Part shown: positions 52,042-60,941 of the stretch, in pieces
How positions within the stretch are numbered: position 1 is the stretch's first letter
How the letters are laid out: each line of letters opens with the position of its first letter
NCBI RefSeq assembly: GCF_036881715.1
Contig: NZ_JBAKBF010000003.1
Span: forward strand, 248,001 to 312,000
Direction of reading: 5' to 3'
DNA length: 64,000 bases
Source: Pannonibacter anstelovis
GTDB lineage: Bacteria > Pseudomonadota > Alphaproteobacteria > Rhizobiales > Stappiaceae
Translations under genes and position numbers: made by a program
The notes under the pieces: generated by a model
Databases searched by the model: none
The model's input: the letters and a program-made list of their open reading frames with translations, nothing else
Told to the model about the DNA's origin: nothing

Positions 52042-53154
52042 TCAGCTGCCCAGAAGGTGGATCTCGCCGCTGTCCGGCAGGGCCTCGAACAGGGCCTTGT
52101 CCGTGCCGGTCATGAAAACCTGGGCTTCAAGCGCCGTCAGACGGGCAAAGAGCGCCTCGCGCCGGCCGGGGTCCAGATGCGCCGCCACCTCGTCCAGCAG
52201 CAGGATAGGCGTCATGCCGGAGACGGCCGCCGTCAGGTCTGCATGGGCCAGAACAAGCCCGATCAGCAATGCCTTCTGCTCCCCCGTTGAGGCAAGCGCT
52301 GCAGGCATCACCTTGGCCGCATGGGTCACGGTCAGGTCACTGCGGTGCGGACCTGTGAGCGTGCGCCCTGCTGCCCGGTCGCGCGCCCGGCCTTCGCGCA
52401 ACCGGCGGCGCAGCAGGTCTTCCTGATCGCTCGCTGCAAGGCCGGTGGCCTCGCTCTCGAACTCTCCATCCAGCACCAGCAGGGCGCGGGGGAAGGGCAG
52501 GCCAAGCTGGTCCAGCGCCTCGATCCGCCCCTGCAGCAGGCTGACTGTCTCGCGCCGGGCCAGCGCCAGCGCCACACCCAGCTCAGCCACCTGTGCCTCG
52601 ATGGCTTCCAGCCAGGCCGGTGAACCGCCGTCTTCCAGCAGCTTGTTGCGGTGGCGCAGCGCCTTGTCGAAGTCATTCACCCGCCGCCCATGGGACGGAT
52701 CAATCGACAGTGTAAGCCGGTCTAGAAAGCGCCTGCGGTCTCCGGCAGGCCCCGTGAAGAGCCCGTCCATGGCCGGAACCAGCCACAGTACCCGCAGATA
52801 CTCCAGCAGCGCCTCGGAGGAGCGCGCTTCCGTGCCATCGATCCGCACCCGGCGGCCGCTGTCACCCGCCCCATATCCGGTGCCGAGCCGTGTTTCGCCC
52901 AGAGGACCGGTGATCAGCGCATTGACTGCAAACCCGCCCTCGCCGCCGCGCCGGGCAATATCCGGCAGGCTGGCGCGGCGCAGGCCGCGGCCCGCGCTCA
53001 AGAGGGAGATGGCTTCCAAAATATTGGTCTTGCCGATGCCGTTGTTTCCGGCCAGCGCTACAAGCTTCCGCTCCGGCGACAGGGCGAAATGCGCATAATT
53101 GCGGAAATCCGTCAGCGTGAGGCGCTCAATCGCCACCTGACTGATGCCAGTCAT
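52042..53154 (-). CDS. recF: DNA replication/repair protein RecF
   Basis: SMC-like ATPase that loads RecA at gapped DNA. The 370-residue protein shows the Walker A GNNGIGKTN near residue 36, following the RLTLTDFRNYAHFAL opening, the LDRLTLSIDPSHGRRV region, GPHRSDL, the signature STGEQKALLIGLVLAHADL and Walker B PILLLDEVAAHLD. Gene order dnaA-dnaN-recF-gyrB is the ancestral origin-region arrangement. Confidence 0.96.
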   Translation of the reverse strand: MTGISQVAIERLTLTDFRNYAHFALSPERKLVALAGNNGIGKTNILEAISLLSAGRGLRRASLPDIARRGGEGGFAVNALITGPLGETRLGTGYGAGDSGRRVRIDGTEARSSEALLEYLRVLWLVPAMDGLFTGPAGDRRRFLDRLTLSIDPSHGRRVNDFDKALRHRNKLLEDGGSPAWLEAIEAQVAELGVALALARRETVSLLQGRIEALDQLGLPFPRALLVLDGEFESEATGLAASDQEDLLRRRLREGRARDRAAGRTLTGPHRSDLTVTHAAKVMPAALASTGEQKALLIGLVLAHADLTAAVSGMTPILLLDEVAAHLDPGRREALFARLTALEAQVFMTGTDKALFEALPDSGEIHLLGS

Positions 53155-53597
53155 GGTGCCCCGTCATGGCAAGGGGGTGTGGCTGGAGGCACAGGCATAG
53201 GGGCAGCTTTTTCTCTCTTGCAAAGCCGCTCGGCCCGCCTCCCTCCGGCGGGGCTGCGTTTCCTCCGGCCTGACCAGAGCACCAACTCCTCTCCCCCCTT
53301 GAGGGGGAGATGCCCCCGGCAGGGGGCAGAGGGGGGTAGCGAACTGTCTGCTTGAGAGAGAGGCCCTGCTTTGCTGAAACGCTGCCACCCCCCTCTGTCT
53401 GCTGACGCAGACATCTCCCCCTCAAGGGGGGAGAGGGGCGCTGCGGCGAAAGAGAGCATCCGCTCCTCCTTGCGTCCGTATCAACAATTGCCCCCTCGCC
53501 GGGAGGGGAGAGCAAAGGCCCTGCCATAAGCCAGATGCAGCAGTGCGGGCACATGTCCGCAGCTGACTTGTGAACTCTTGTCCCGCTTAACCGCCCC
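53155..53597. other. recF-dnaN intergenic region with palindromic element
   Basis: This 443-base gap has no supported gene. Most of it is the inverted-repeat element at 53288-53436, and a further GC-rich palindromic remnant (CCCCCTCGCCGGGAGGGG) lies near 53490-53510. It separates two genes that are close together in many bacteria. Confidence 0.6.
53288..53436. repeat. Composite inverted-repeat element (149 bp) between recF and dnaN
   Basis: The outer arms, 25 bases each (53288-53312 and 53412-53436), are perfect reverse complements; each arm is itself a small palindrome around TTGA/TCAA. A second, inner pair, CAGAGGGGGGT (53327-53337) and ACCCCCCTCTG (53387-53397), is also perfect. The single-stranded form would fold into a long cruciform. 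It resembles palindromic intergenic repeats found in Hyphomicrobiales. Confidence 0.7.
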
Positions 53598-54716
53598 TCA
53601 CACACGCATCGGCATCAGCACGAAGAGGCTGTCGCCCGTGGCGTTGTCCTGAACAAGGGTGGGAGAGCCGGAATCTGCCAGGCGGAACAGGGCGGTATCG
53701 CCCGTCAGCTGGGCGGCGATATCCAGCAGGTAGCGGGAGTTGAAGCCGATTTCCATCGGCTCGGCATCATATTCGACGGCCAGTTCTTCCGTTGCACTGC
53801 CCGAATCCGGGTTGTTCACGGCAAGCACCAGACGGCCTTCCGACATGGACAGCTTCACGGCGCGGCCGCGCTCGGAGGAAATGGTCGACACGCGGTCCAC
53901 CGCTTCCTTGAACTCGTCCCGGTCGACGCGCATTTCCTTGTCATTGTGCTGCGGAATGACGCGGCCATAATCCGGGAAGGTGCCGTCGATCAGCTTGGAC
54001 GTCAGAACCACCGGCCCGTTGGTGATGCGGATCTTCGTGTCGGAGATCTCCACCGTCACCTCGGCCTCACGGTCCTCCAGCAGCTTCTGAACTTCGCCAA
54101 CCGTCTTGCGCGGGACGATGATGCCCGGCATGCCCGCTGCACCCTGCGGTGCGGGCACTTCGGCCTGGGCAAGGCGGTGGCCGTCGGTGGCAACCGCGCG
54201 CACCATCTGGCCCTGATCGGTGGACACCGTGTGCAGGTAGATGCCGTTCAGATAGTAGCGCGTCTCCTCAGTGGAGATGGCGAACTGAGTGGTATCGATC
54301 AGTTTGCGGATCGCACCGCCTGCGAGCGTGAACTGGTGGGTGAAGGTGCCGGCGGTCAGATCCGGGAAATCCGTCTCAGGCAGCATCTGCAGCGCGAAAC
54401 GCGAGCGCCCGGCCCTCAGTTCCAGCGTGGCGTTGTCGCTGGAGGTTTCCAGCACAACCTGCGAGCCTTCGGGCAGCTTGCGCACGATGTCATAGATCAT
54501 GTGCGCGGGCACGGTCGTCGCGCCGGGCCGCTCGATCATCGCAGGCACCGTCTCCACGACCTCAAGGTCAAGGTCCGTGGCCTTGAGCTTGAGCGAACCC
54601 TGATCGGCGCGCAGAAGCACGTTCGACAGGATCGGGATCGTGTTGCGGCGCTCGACAACCCGGTGCACGTGGGTCAGGGACTTGAGCAGGTCGGTCCGTT
54701 CGAGGGTCGCTTTCAT
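53598..54716 (-). CDS. dnaN: DNA polymerase III beta subunit (sliding clamp)
   Basis: Ring-shaped clamp that tethers DNA polymerase to DNA. The 372-residue product has the three-fold clamp pattern: the opening MKATLERTDLLKSLTHVHRV and VERRNTIPILSNVLLRA, then RYYLNGIYLH with VRAVATDGHRLAQ, and the C-terminal end DNATGDSLFVLMPMRV. It is downstream of dnaA (212-base gap with a hairpin). Confidence 0.97.
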   Translation of the reverse strand: MKATLERTDLLKSLTHVHRVVERRNTIPILSNVLLRADQGSLKLKATDLDLEVVETVPAMIERPGATTVPAHMIYDIVRKLPEGSQVVLETSSDNATLELRAGRSRFALQMLPETDFPDLTAGTFTHQFTLAGGAIRKLIDTTQFAISTEETRYYLNGIYLHTVSTDQGQMVRAVATDGHRLAQAEVPAPQGAAGMPGIIVPRKTVGEVQKLLEDREAEVTVEISDTKIRITNGPVVLTSKLIDGTFPDYGRVIPQHNDKEMRVDRDEFKEAVDRVSTISSERGRAVKLSMSEGRLVLAVNNPDSGSATEELAVEYDAEPMEIGFNSRYLLDIAAQLTGDTALFRLADSGSPTLVQDNATGDSLFVLMPMRV

Positions 54717-54832
54717 GCGCGTCTTCCGTGTACTCGTGACGGTCAGACCGGACGGCCTGACGCAGGAAACCGTAAGCTCCGGCAGGGCAGGAGCGGGGCA
54801 TCGAACCTGCCCTTTATGGCCACAAAATGCAA

Positions 54833-54856
54833 GAGGGCGCCCGGTTGGACGCCCTC
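54833..54856 (-). terminator. Hairpin between dnaA and dnaN
   Basis: GAGGGCG (54833-54839) pairs with CGCCCTC (54850-54856) around a 10-base loop; on the minus strand it is followed by TTGCATTTT. It could end or attenuate dnaA transcription before dnaN. Confidence 0.4.
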
Positions 54857-54928
54857 AAAACATCAATCTTCGCAAGGTGGGAGGCAGTTTCCCCCGCAAT
54901 CCCACGCCTTTCACACAAGCCTTTCGGC

Positions 54929-56416
54929 TTATGCGTCCAGCATGCGCTTCAGCAGCTCCAGCTCCTGTGCCAGCGTGACGTCGGCACGGGCCATTTCCTC
55001 GATCTTGCGCACGGCATGCAGCACCGTGGTGTGATCGCGGTTGCCGAAGCGGCGGCCGATTTCCGGCAGCGAGCGCGGCGTCATGACCTTGGCCAGATAC
55101 ATGGCGATCTGGCGCGGACGCACGATGGTGCGGGTGCGGCGGGCCGACAGCAGATCGGCCTTCGTCACATTATAATGCTTGGAGACGATCCGCTGGATGT
55201 CCTCGATCTTCACCCGGCGCGGTTCGCTGGAGCGGATGAGGTCTCGCAGGGTCATCTCGGCCATTTCCTGCGTCACCGGCTGGTTGGTGAGCTGGTTATG
55301 GGCAACGAGGCGGTTCAGAGCGCCTTCCAGGTCACGGCCGGAAGACACCACGTGGCGGGCCACATAGTCCAGAACCGTGTCGGGAACGGAGAAGGCCGGG
55401 TAGGACTTCTTCAGATTGGCGACACGGGCCGACAGGATATTGCGGCGCAGGGAGAAGTCCGGCTCGTTGATGCCGACAACCAGGCCACCGGACAGGCGCG
55501 AGCGCACCCGGTCATCCAGCGTATCCAGCTCGGACGGCGCCCGGTCAGCAGCCACAATCACCTGACGGGCACCGTCGATGAGCGCATTCAGCGTGTGGCA
55601 GAACTCCTGCTGCACCTGCTTGCCATGCAGGAACTGCATGTCGTCGATGAGCAGCAGGTCGATGCTGCGCAGGGTTTCCTTGAAGGACAGAGCCGACTGG
55701 GCCTTCAGCGCCGCAACGAAACGGTACATGAAGTGCTCGGCGGTCAGATAGAGCACCTTGCGGCCGGAAGCGCGCGCCTTGGCGGCAACAGCCTGCATCA
55801 GGTGGGTCTTGCCGAGGCCGACCGAGGCGTGAAGATAGAGCGGATTGAAGGTGACGGCGCCTCCGGCGGCGACCTGCTTGGCAGCAGCAAGCGCCAGACC
55901 GTTGGACTCGCCCTCGACAAAGGTCTCGAACGTGTATTTCGGATCGAGCGCTGCACCCTGCAGCACGTCGCGGCTGCCCATGTCGGCTTCGGCGCGGGCA
56001 AGAGCGGCGGTGGCGGCCTGCGCAGCAGCGACCGCATTGGTCGGCTCACTCAGCGAAATCGGACGCGCCTCAACGGCAGCCGGCGCCACCGGGCGGGCGG
56101 GCGCGGACAGGCTGCTGCTGCTGGCCATCGGCATCTCGACCTGACGGGGGCGCATGGCGCCGCGCACGGTCAGTTCAATGCGATGCACGTTTTCGCATTC
56201 GCGCTTCCAGAGGCCCATCAGCCGGTCACGGTAATGAGACTGGATCCACTGCTTCAGAAAGCGGGTGGGCACGGACAGACGCACGGTGCCGTCTGCATTT
56301 TCTTCCAGGTCAACGCGTGCAAACCAGCTGGAGAAGACGTCATCGCCCAGCTCGGCCCGCAGGCTTTTTTTGACGCGGTTCCATTGTTCAGCGCCCATAT
56401 CTTCCTGAACTTGCAT
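54929..56416 (-). CDS. dnaA: Chromosomal replication initiator DnaA
   Basis: AAA+ initiator that binds DnaA boxes and opens the origin. The 495-residue protein has domain I (about 5-90), an Ala/Ser-rich linker, the ATPase domain with Walker A HASVGLGKTHLMQA, Walker B LLLIDDMQF and sensor motifs, and domain IV with the box-binding signature FGNRDHTTVLHAVRKIEEM. ATG 56416 has GAGGCGAGG before it; the in-frame start at 56677 overlaps the rhodanese gene and is rejected. A rhodanese gene lies 166 bases upstream on the same strand. Confidence 0.97.
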   Translation of the reverse strand: MQVQEDMGAEQWNRVKKSLRAELGDDVFSSWFARVDLEENADGTVRLSVPTRFLKQWIQSHYRDRLMGLWKRECENVHRIELTVRGAMRPRQVEMPMASSSSLSAPARPVAPAAVEARPISLSEPTNAVAAAQAATAALARAEADMGSRDVLQGAALDPKYTFETFVEGESNGLALAAAKQVAAGGAVTFNPLYLHASVGLGKTHLMQAVAAKARASGRKVLYLTAEHFMYRFVAALKAQSALSFKETLRSIDLLLIDDMQFLHGKQVQQEFCHTLNALIDGARQVIVAADRAPSELDTLDDRVRSRLSGGLVVGINEPDFSLRRNILSARVANLKKSYPAFSVPDTVLDYVARHVVSSGRDLEGALNRLVAHNQLTNQPVTQEMAEMTLRDLIRSSEPRRVKIEDIQRIVSKHYNVTKADLLSARRTRTIVRPRQIAMYLAKVMTPRSLPEIGRRFGNRDHTTVLHAVRKIEEMARADVTLAQELELLKRMLDA

Positions 56417-56582
56417 GTCGCCTCGCCTCTCGTTCGTTCCGGAAAGCAGTCCGCCACAGCCGCTTTCCCGTTTCATACGGTCAGGACGCGCAGGGGCGGT
56501 CCTGTGTTTTAAGAACGACAGAAACCTTCCGGAACCAGGGAGGTGGTCCCGTTGGGCCTGCCAGATTATTTCAAGAAGGATC

Positions 56583-57023
56583 CTAGCTTTGGATCCAGGG
56601 AAGGCCGCAGGCCTTCCATCCGCCGGCATTGCCCCGGTGACTGGCCCCGTCAAGCGGGCCCTCGAAACCATCGGCAATGTTGAAGCACGACCCGTATCCT
56701 GCCTGCGTCATCGCAATGGCTGCATTCAGGCTCCGGGCGCCGGAGCGGCACAGAAAATAGATCTGAACCGTTTTGTCCAGTCCTTTCCGCTCCAGTTCGG
56801 CCGAAAGTGTGGCAACGAAGTCCGGAACGGGTGAACCGGCCGGAAATCCCTGCCATTCGGCAAAGACAACCTCCTTACCAAGGGCTCGGAGATCAGGTAC
56901 GCCGACGAAATTCCATTCGGCCCGGGTACGCACATCAACCAGCACAGTATTAGGGCTGGCAGTCAGCGCCTCATAGGCCGCCTTGACGTCGACGTCGCCC
57001 GCATAAGGCATAGAATTCGACAA
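56583..57023 (-). CDS. Single-domain rhodanese-like protein
   Basis: A 146-residue sulfurtransferase-type domain. VLVDVRTRAEWNFVGVPDL and the active Cys loop CRSGARS identify the family. No signal peptide is seen. I set the start at TTG 57023, because a strong Shine-Dalgarno GAAGGGGG (complement of 57028-57035) is spaced 4 bases from it; the next in-frame ATG (57011) would have it 16 bases away. It may be co-transcribed with dnaA, whose own promoter could lie in the 166-base gap. Confidence 0.85.
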   Translation of the reverse strand: MSNSMPYAGDVDVKAAYEALTASPNTVLVDVRTRAEWNFVGVPDLRALGKEVVFAEWQGFPAGSPVPDFVATLSAELERKGLDKTVQIYFLCRSGARSLNAAIAMTQAGYGSCFNIADGFEGPLDGASHRGNAGGWKACGLPWIQS

Positions 57024-57661
57024 ATGACCCCCTTCGCAATATCGTGTATTGCGCACCACCGATACCAAAATCTGAGGAGAAATTTGGGCTTAGAAGAGCT
57101 CGATATTCGTTGGATCCGTAGAAACAACATTGCCGCGCAAGGAAACTATTTCTGAACTCTGCCAGCTATGTCTCTTTGCCTGCCTTGCCATTTTTTTGAT
57201 CCACGTTTTGCTGTGTTTTTTATTTAAATTTCGAGCTTGCCCCGATGGATTGAACATACACAGGCAGCCGGAACGCGGCAACAGTTGCCTATTAACAAAA
57301 TGGCCGCAGGCGGCTTTTCCGGGCCATCAGATTAACGCCTTCGTGAACGGCTTCCGGGCCAAATCCGTTCTGACTCAAGGCCTTTTCTTGATGTGCTCAG
57401 GGGGGCCCAACAGGCTGGCACTTCTCCAAAAAAAAACTTCGCCACGTACTTGACTCAGGTTGAATCGGGCGAGGGATGCCGGGCCCATGCCGACATGCCC
57501 GTAACTATTTGAAAAATATAAGAAAAAAGTGACAAAGTCCGGCATGAGTATTTGCCGGTATACAGTGATAGTTTTATCGTGAGAATTTTTTCATACGCCG
57601 TTCAGGCAACAAAAAACCCGGCCTTTCGGGCCGGGTTTTGAACATCCCGTAACGGGCAGTA
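57024..57661. other. AT-richer intergenic region between rhodanese and rpsT
   Basis: This 638-base gap is clearly more AT-rich than most of the window and contains A- and T-runs (57189-57225, 57427-57435, 57510-57530). Open frames within it lack features. I looked for DnaA boxes because dnaA is near: only weak matches (for example TGATCCACG near 57200) are present, so it is not called an origin. The right end holds the rpsT terminator; the left end probably holds the promoter of the rhodanese-dnaA unit. Confidence 0.5.
57611..57639 (-). terminator. Rho-independent terminator of rpsT
   Basis: CCCGGCC (57617-57623) and GGCCGGG (57629-57635) with flanking A6 and T4 form an 11-bp stem including A-T pairs; on the minus strand it is followed by a T run. 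It lies 22 bases after the rpsT stop and may also work in the other direction. Confidence 0.88.
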
Positions 57662-57928
57662 TCAGGCCTGAAGGGCCTTCACGCGGGCGTTCAGACGGGA
57701 CACCTTGCGCGAGGCGGTGTTGCCATGAACGACGCCCTTGGAAGCAGCGCGCATCAGCTCCGGCTGGGCAGCCTTGAGAGCTTCGGTAGCAGCGTTGTAA
57801 TCGCCGGAAGCAATGGCTTCCTCGACCTTGCGCAGATAGGTGCGCACGCGGCTCCGCCGTGCCTTGTTAACAGCCGTCCGGCGGGCAATCTTGCGGGCCG
57901 CCTTGGTGGCCGAGGGAGTGTTGGCCAT
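57662..57928 (-). CDS. rpsT: 30S ribosomal protein S20
   Basis: Primary 16S rRNA-binding protein of the small subunit. The 88-residue, strongly basic helical protein opens MANTPSATKAARKIARRTAV, and SRVRTYLRKVEEAI and SKGVVHGNTASRKVSRL complete the family pattern. ATG 57928 is the true start; a longer in-frame reading from 57958 is rejected. A promoter and a terminator frame it, so it is monocistronic. Confidence 0.96.
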   Translation of the reverse strand: MANTPSATKAARKIARRTAVNKARRSRVRTYLRKVEEAIASGDYNAATEALKAAQPELMRAASKGVVHGNTASRKVSRLNARVKALQA

Positions 57929-57984
57929 TGGCTCAATCCTGGTCCGAGTGTGAAACAAAAATTCCGTAGAACATCAGAGCGGCA

Positions 57985-58013
57985 GACATAGGCCTGAAAC
58001 TGCCCTGCGTCAA
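57985..58013 (-). promoter_or_regulatory. Sigma-70-type promoter of rpsT
   Basis: On the minus strand a -35 TTGACG (58008-58013) is followed after exactly 17 bases by a -10 TATGTC (57985-57990). This places the transcript start about 50 bases before the rpsT start codon. Confidence 0.65.
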
Positions 58014-58105
58014 ACGAATGCGGCGGCGATTTGATCGCCACCGGTTGGCCGAGGCTTATAGTCCCGCCCAACCGGTCCGTCAATGCCAAAACCCGAGTCA
58101 AAGCG

Positions 58106-58879
58106 TCATTTGTTGCGGAACTGGGGCGTGCGCTTTTCGATGAAAGCGGCCATGCCCTCGCTCTGGTCTTCCGTTGCAAAGGCCGCATGGAACATGCGGC
58201 GCTCGAAGCGGATGCCCTCGGCCAGCGTGGTCTCATAGGCGCGGTTAACGCTTTCCTTGGTCATCATCACCACGGGCATCGAGAAGTCCGCGATCTTCTC
58301 CGCCGCCTTCATGGCCTCTTCCATGAGGTCATCCAGCGGCACGATGCGGGAGACGAGGCCGCAGCGCTCGGCCTCTACCGCATCCATCAAGCGGCCGGTC
58401 AGGCACATTTCCATGGCCTTGGACTTGCCGATGAAGCGCGTGAGACGCTGGGTGCCGCCCGCACCCGGCAGAACACCGAGGGTGATCTCCGGCTGGCCGA
58501 ACTTGGCATTGTCGGCAGCCAGGATGAAGTCGCACATCATGGCAAGCTCGCAGCCGCCGCCCAGCGCATAACCGGCCACCGCCGCAATCACCGGCTTGCG
58601 GTTGCGCGCCACCCGGTCCCAGGGGGTGATGAGATCGGTCATATAGGCCTTGGCGAAATCGAAGGGCTGCATCTCCTTGATGTCCGCCCCGGCCGCAAAA
58701 GCCTTCTGCGAGCCGGTGATGATCACGCAGCCGACGCGCTCGTCTGCCTCATAGGCATCCAGCGCTGCTGCCACCTCGGCCATCAGGGCCGCGTTCAGGG
58801 CGTTGAGGGCCTTGGGCCGGTTGAGCGTGATGATGCCCACCTTGCCGCGCTTTTCGGTCAGGATGTTCTCATATGCCAT
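58106..58879 (-). CDS. Enoyl-CoA hydratase (crotonase family)
   Basis: A 257-residue crotonase-fold enzyme that hydrates 2-enoyl-CoA in fatty acid oxidation. Oxyanion-hole segments are AFAAGADIKEM and GYALGGGCELAMMCD. Both catalytic Glu are present, in GCELAMM and GQPEITLGVLPGAGGTQRL, as in true hydratases. Start ATG 58879 is chosen with AGGACTGCA upstream; a longer reading to 58951 has no homology. The substrate is probably short-chain, as in FadB1x/PaaF-type proteins, but is not fixed. Confidence 0.93.
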   Translation of the reverse strand: MAYENILTEKRGKVGIITLNRPKALNALNAALMAEVAAALDAYEADERVGCVIITGSQKAFAAGADIKEMQPFDFAKAYMTDLITPWDRVARNRKPVIAAVAGYALGGGCELAMMCDFILAADNAKFGQPEITLGVLPGAGGTQRLTRFIGKSKAMEMCLTGRLMDAVEAERCGLVSRIVPLDDLMEEAMKAAEKIADFSMPVVMMTKESVNRAYETTLAEGIRFERRMFHAAFATEDQSEGMAAFIEKRTPQFRNK

Positions 58880-59014
58880 TGCAGTCCTCCGCTGACGGGC
58901 TTTGCCCTTCCGGCGGCACCCTGTGGCGCCCCGCTGGCCGGGCCATGACACAAGGGGTAGCTGACGCGCCCGGCACGTGCAAGGCAGGCCGCTCCTCCCC
59001 TTTTTGGCGGAGCC

Positions 59015-59920
59015 TCAGCGCTGGCACTTCGCGCAGTGGAAGGTGGAGCGCCCCGACTGCACCAGCCGCTCTACCGTGCCCTTGCACCCTTCCGTGCGGC
59101 AGGGCTCCCCTTCGCGGCCATAGACGGCAAAGCTGTGCTGGAAATAGCCAAGGGTGCCATCGGTCTGCGCATGGTCGCGCAAGGTGGAGCCGCCGGCGGC
59201 AATCGCCTCTTCCAGCACCTTGCGGATCGCCGCCGCCAGCCGCTCGCGCGCGGCCACCCGCGCCTTGCCCGGCCCCGTTATGTCACCAGCCGCCCGCTGC
59301 GGACTGAGGCCGGAGCGCCACAGCGCCTCGCAGACATAGATATTGCCAAGGCCCGCAATCAGCCGCTGATCCAGAAGCACGGCCTTGAGCGGTGCGGACT
59401 TTCCCGCAAACAGCCGGTCGAGCAGATCCGCGTTGAGCGCATTGCCCAAAGGCTCGATGCCCATGGCGGCAAAGAGCGGATGGGAGCTGAGACCGCTGCG
59501 CGCCACCAGCTGCATGAAGCCAAAGCGGCGCGGGTCATTATAAATAATCCGGCTTGCCGCTTCCGGCCCCTGACTGCCGGGGGCGGAGAGGTGGAACACG
59601 ACGTGATCATGCTTTTCGTCGCGGGAGCGGGCATGGGTGAAATCACCCGGCAGAAAACTGTCCGATTGCTGTTCCACCCGGAAGGAGCCGGACATGCCCA
59701 GATGCATGACCAGAACCTCGCCGCTGTCGAGATCAGCCAGCAGATATTTCGCCCGGCGGGACAAGGCTGTGACAATCCGCCCCTCCAGCCGCTCCACGAA
59801 GCGCTCGGGGAAGGGAAAGCGCAGATCCGGGCGGCGGCATTCGAGTTTCAGGATGCGCGCGCCTTCAAAATCCGGCTGCAGGCCGCGCCTGACCGTCTCG
59901 ACCTCGGGCAATTCGGGCAT
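59015..59920 (-). CDS. mutM: Formamidopyrimidine-DNA glycosylase
   Basis: Removes 8-oxoguanine and formamidopyrimidines and nicks the abasic site. The 301-residue protein starts MPELPEVETVRRGL (catalytic Pro2 and Glu3), has VMHLGMSGSFR, NDPRRFGF, GLGNIYVCEALWRSGLSP, and ends in a zinc finger of four Cys (C-x4-C ... C-x2-C). Divergent from ubiE with a 205-base gap. Confidence 0.96.
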   Translation of the reverse strand: MPELPEVETVRRGLQPDFEGARILKLECRRPDLRFPFPERFVERLEGRIVTALSRRAKYLLADLDSGEVLVMHLGMSGSFRVEQQSDSFLPGDFTHARSRDEKHDHVVFHLSAPGSQGPEAASRIIYNDPRRFGFMQLVARSGLSSHPLFAAMGIEPLGNALNADLLDRLFAGKSAPLKAVLLDQRLIAGLGNIYVCEALWRSGLSPQRAAGDITGPGKARVAARERLAAAIRKVLEEAIAAGGSTLRDHAQTDGTLGYFQHSFAVYGREGEPCRTEGCKGTVERLVQSGRSTFHCAKCQR

Positions 59921-60125
59921 GGGAAGACCTACCGATCTTGAGCAAAAGACTATATGGACTGCACAAACCGCCTATATGAGACGCGGGCCCGGCGCAACAA
60001 TGGCGCTGGCCTGCGGCTTGTACTAAGGTCCGCGCAATTGTGACCCGCGCCCGGAACACCGGCACCGGGCCGCGCGTTGCGGCAGCAGTGCTGCTTCCGT
60101 GACCGTCATTCAGGGAGTGACCCGC

Positions 60126-60938
60126 ATGACCGACGAAACTGGCTTTTCCTCCGCAGGCGCCTATGCCTCCAGCCGCGCGCCCGAGGACATGCCGACCAGC
60201 TTTGGCTTCCGCACCGTGCGCGAAGGCGAGAAGCAGGGCCTCGTCAACGACGTGTTCCACAAGGTCGCTACCCGCTATGACATCATGAATGATCTGATGT
60301 CCGGCGGCCTGCACCGGGTGTGGAAGGACGCGATGGTCTCCACCCTTGCCCCTCCGCACACACCGGGCCGCGGCTGGAAGGTGCTGGATGTGGCCGGCGG
60401 CACGGGCGACATTGCCACGCGCATCGTCGAGCGCTCCGGCCGGGCCGTAGAAGCCGTGGTGCTCGACATCAACGGCTCCATGCTGGCTGTGGGGCAGGAC
60501 CGGGCGGACAAGGCGGGGCTTTCCGGCTCCATCCGCTTCTCGCAGGGCAATGCGGAAGTGCTGCCCTTCCCGGACCGCAGCTTCGATGCGTATACGATCG
60601 CCTTCGGCATCCGCAACGTGCCGGAAATCGGCAAGGCCCTTTCGGAGGCCTATCGCGTGCTCAAGCGCGGCGGCCGCTTCCTGTGCCTCGAATTTTCCGA
60701 AGTGGACATGCCCGGCCTCGACAAGATCTATGATGCCTTCTCCTTCCACGCCATTCCGGCGATGGGGCAGGCTGTGACCGGTGATGGCGAACCCTACCGC
60801 TATCTGGTGGAATCCATCCGCAAGTTCCCCAATCAGGAGCGCTTTGCGCAGATGATCCGCGACGCCGGTTTCGAGCGGGTGACCTACCGCAACTATACCG
60901 GCGGCATCGCCGCGCTTCATTCGGGCTGGAAACTCTGA
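60126..60938 (+). CDS. ubiE: Ubiquinone/menaquinone C-methyltransferase
   Basis: SAM-dependent methyltransferase for C-methylation of 2-polyprenyl-6-methoxy-1,4-benzoquinol. The 270-residue product has the signature FHKVATRYDIMNDLMSGGLH, SAM motif VLDVAGGTGDIA, the YTIAFGIRNV motif and LEFSEVDMPGLDKIYDAFSF. ATG 60126 with GGGAG upstream is chosen over 60099. An N-terminal extension of about 30 residues precedes the family core. ubiB follows after 3 bases. Confidence 0.96.
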   Translation: MTDETGFSSAGAYASSRAPEDMPTSFGFRTVREGEKQGLVNDVFHKVATRYDIMNDLMSGGLHRVWKDAMVSTLAPPHTPGRGWKVLDVAGGTGDIATRIVERSGRAVEAVVLDINGSMLAVGQDRADKAGLSGSIRFSQGNAEVLPFPDRSFDAYTIAFGIRNVPEIGKALSEAYRVLKRGGRFLCLEFSEVDMPGLDKIYDAFSFHAIPAMGQAVTGDGEPYRYLVESIRKFPNQERFAQMIRDAGFERVTYRNYTGGIAALHSGWKL

Positions 60939-60941
60939 TCC

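Noticed and set aside
57130..57453. Open frame of 107 codons with a hydrophobic stretch
   Set aside because: No Shine-Dalgarno site, an abrupt composition and no recognisable family; judged to be chance in AT-rich DNA.
57024..57661. oriC in the AT-rich gap near dnaA
   Set aside because: No consensus TTATCCACA boxes; only weak matches. Many alphaproteobacterial origins are elsewhere (for example near hemE).
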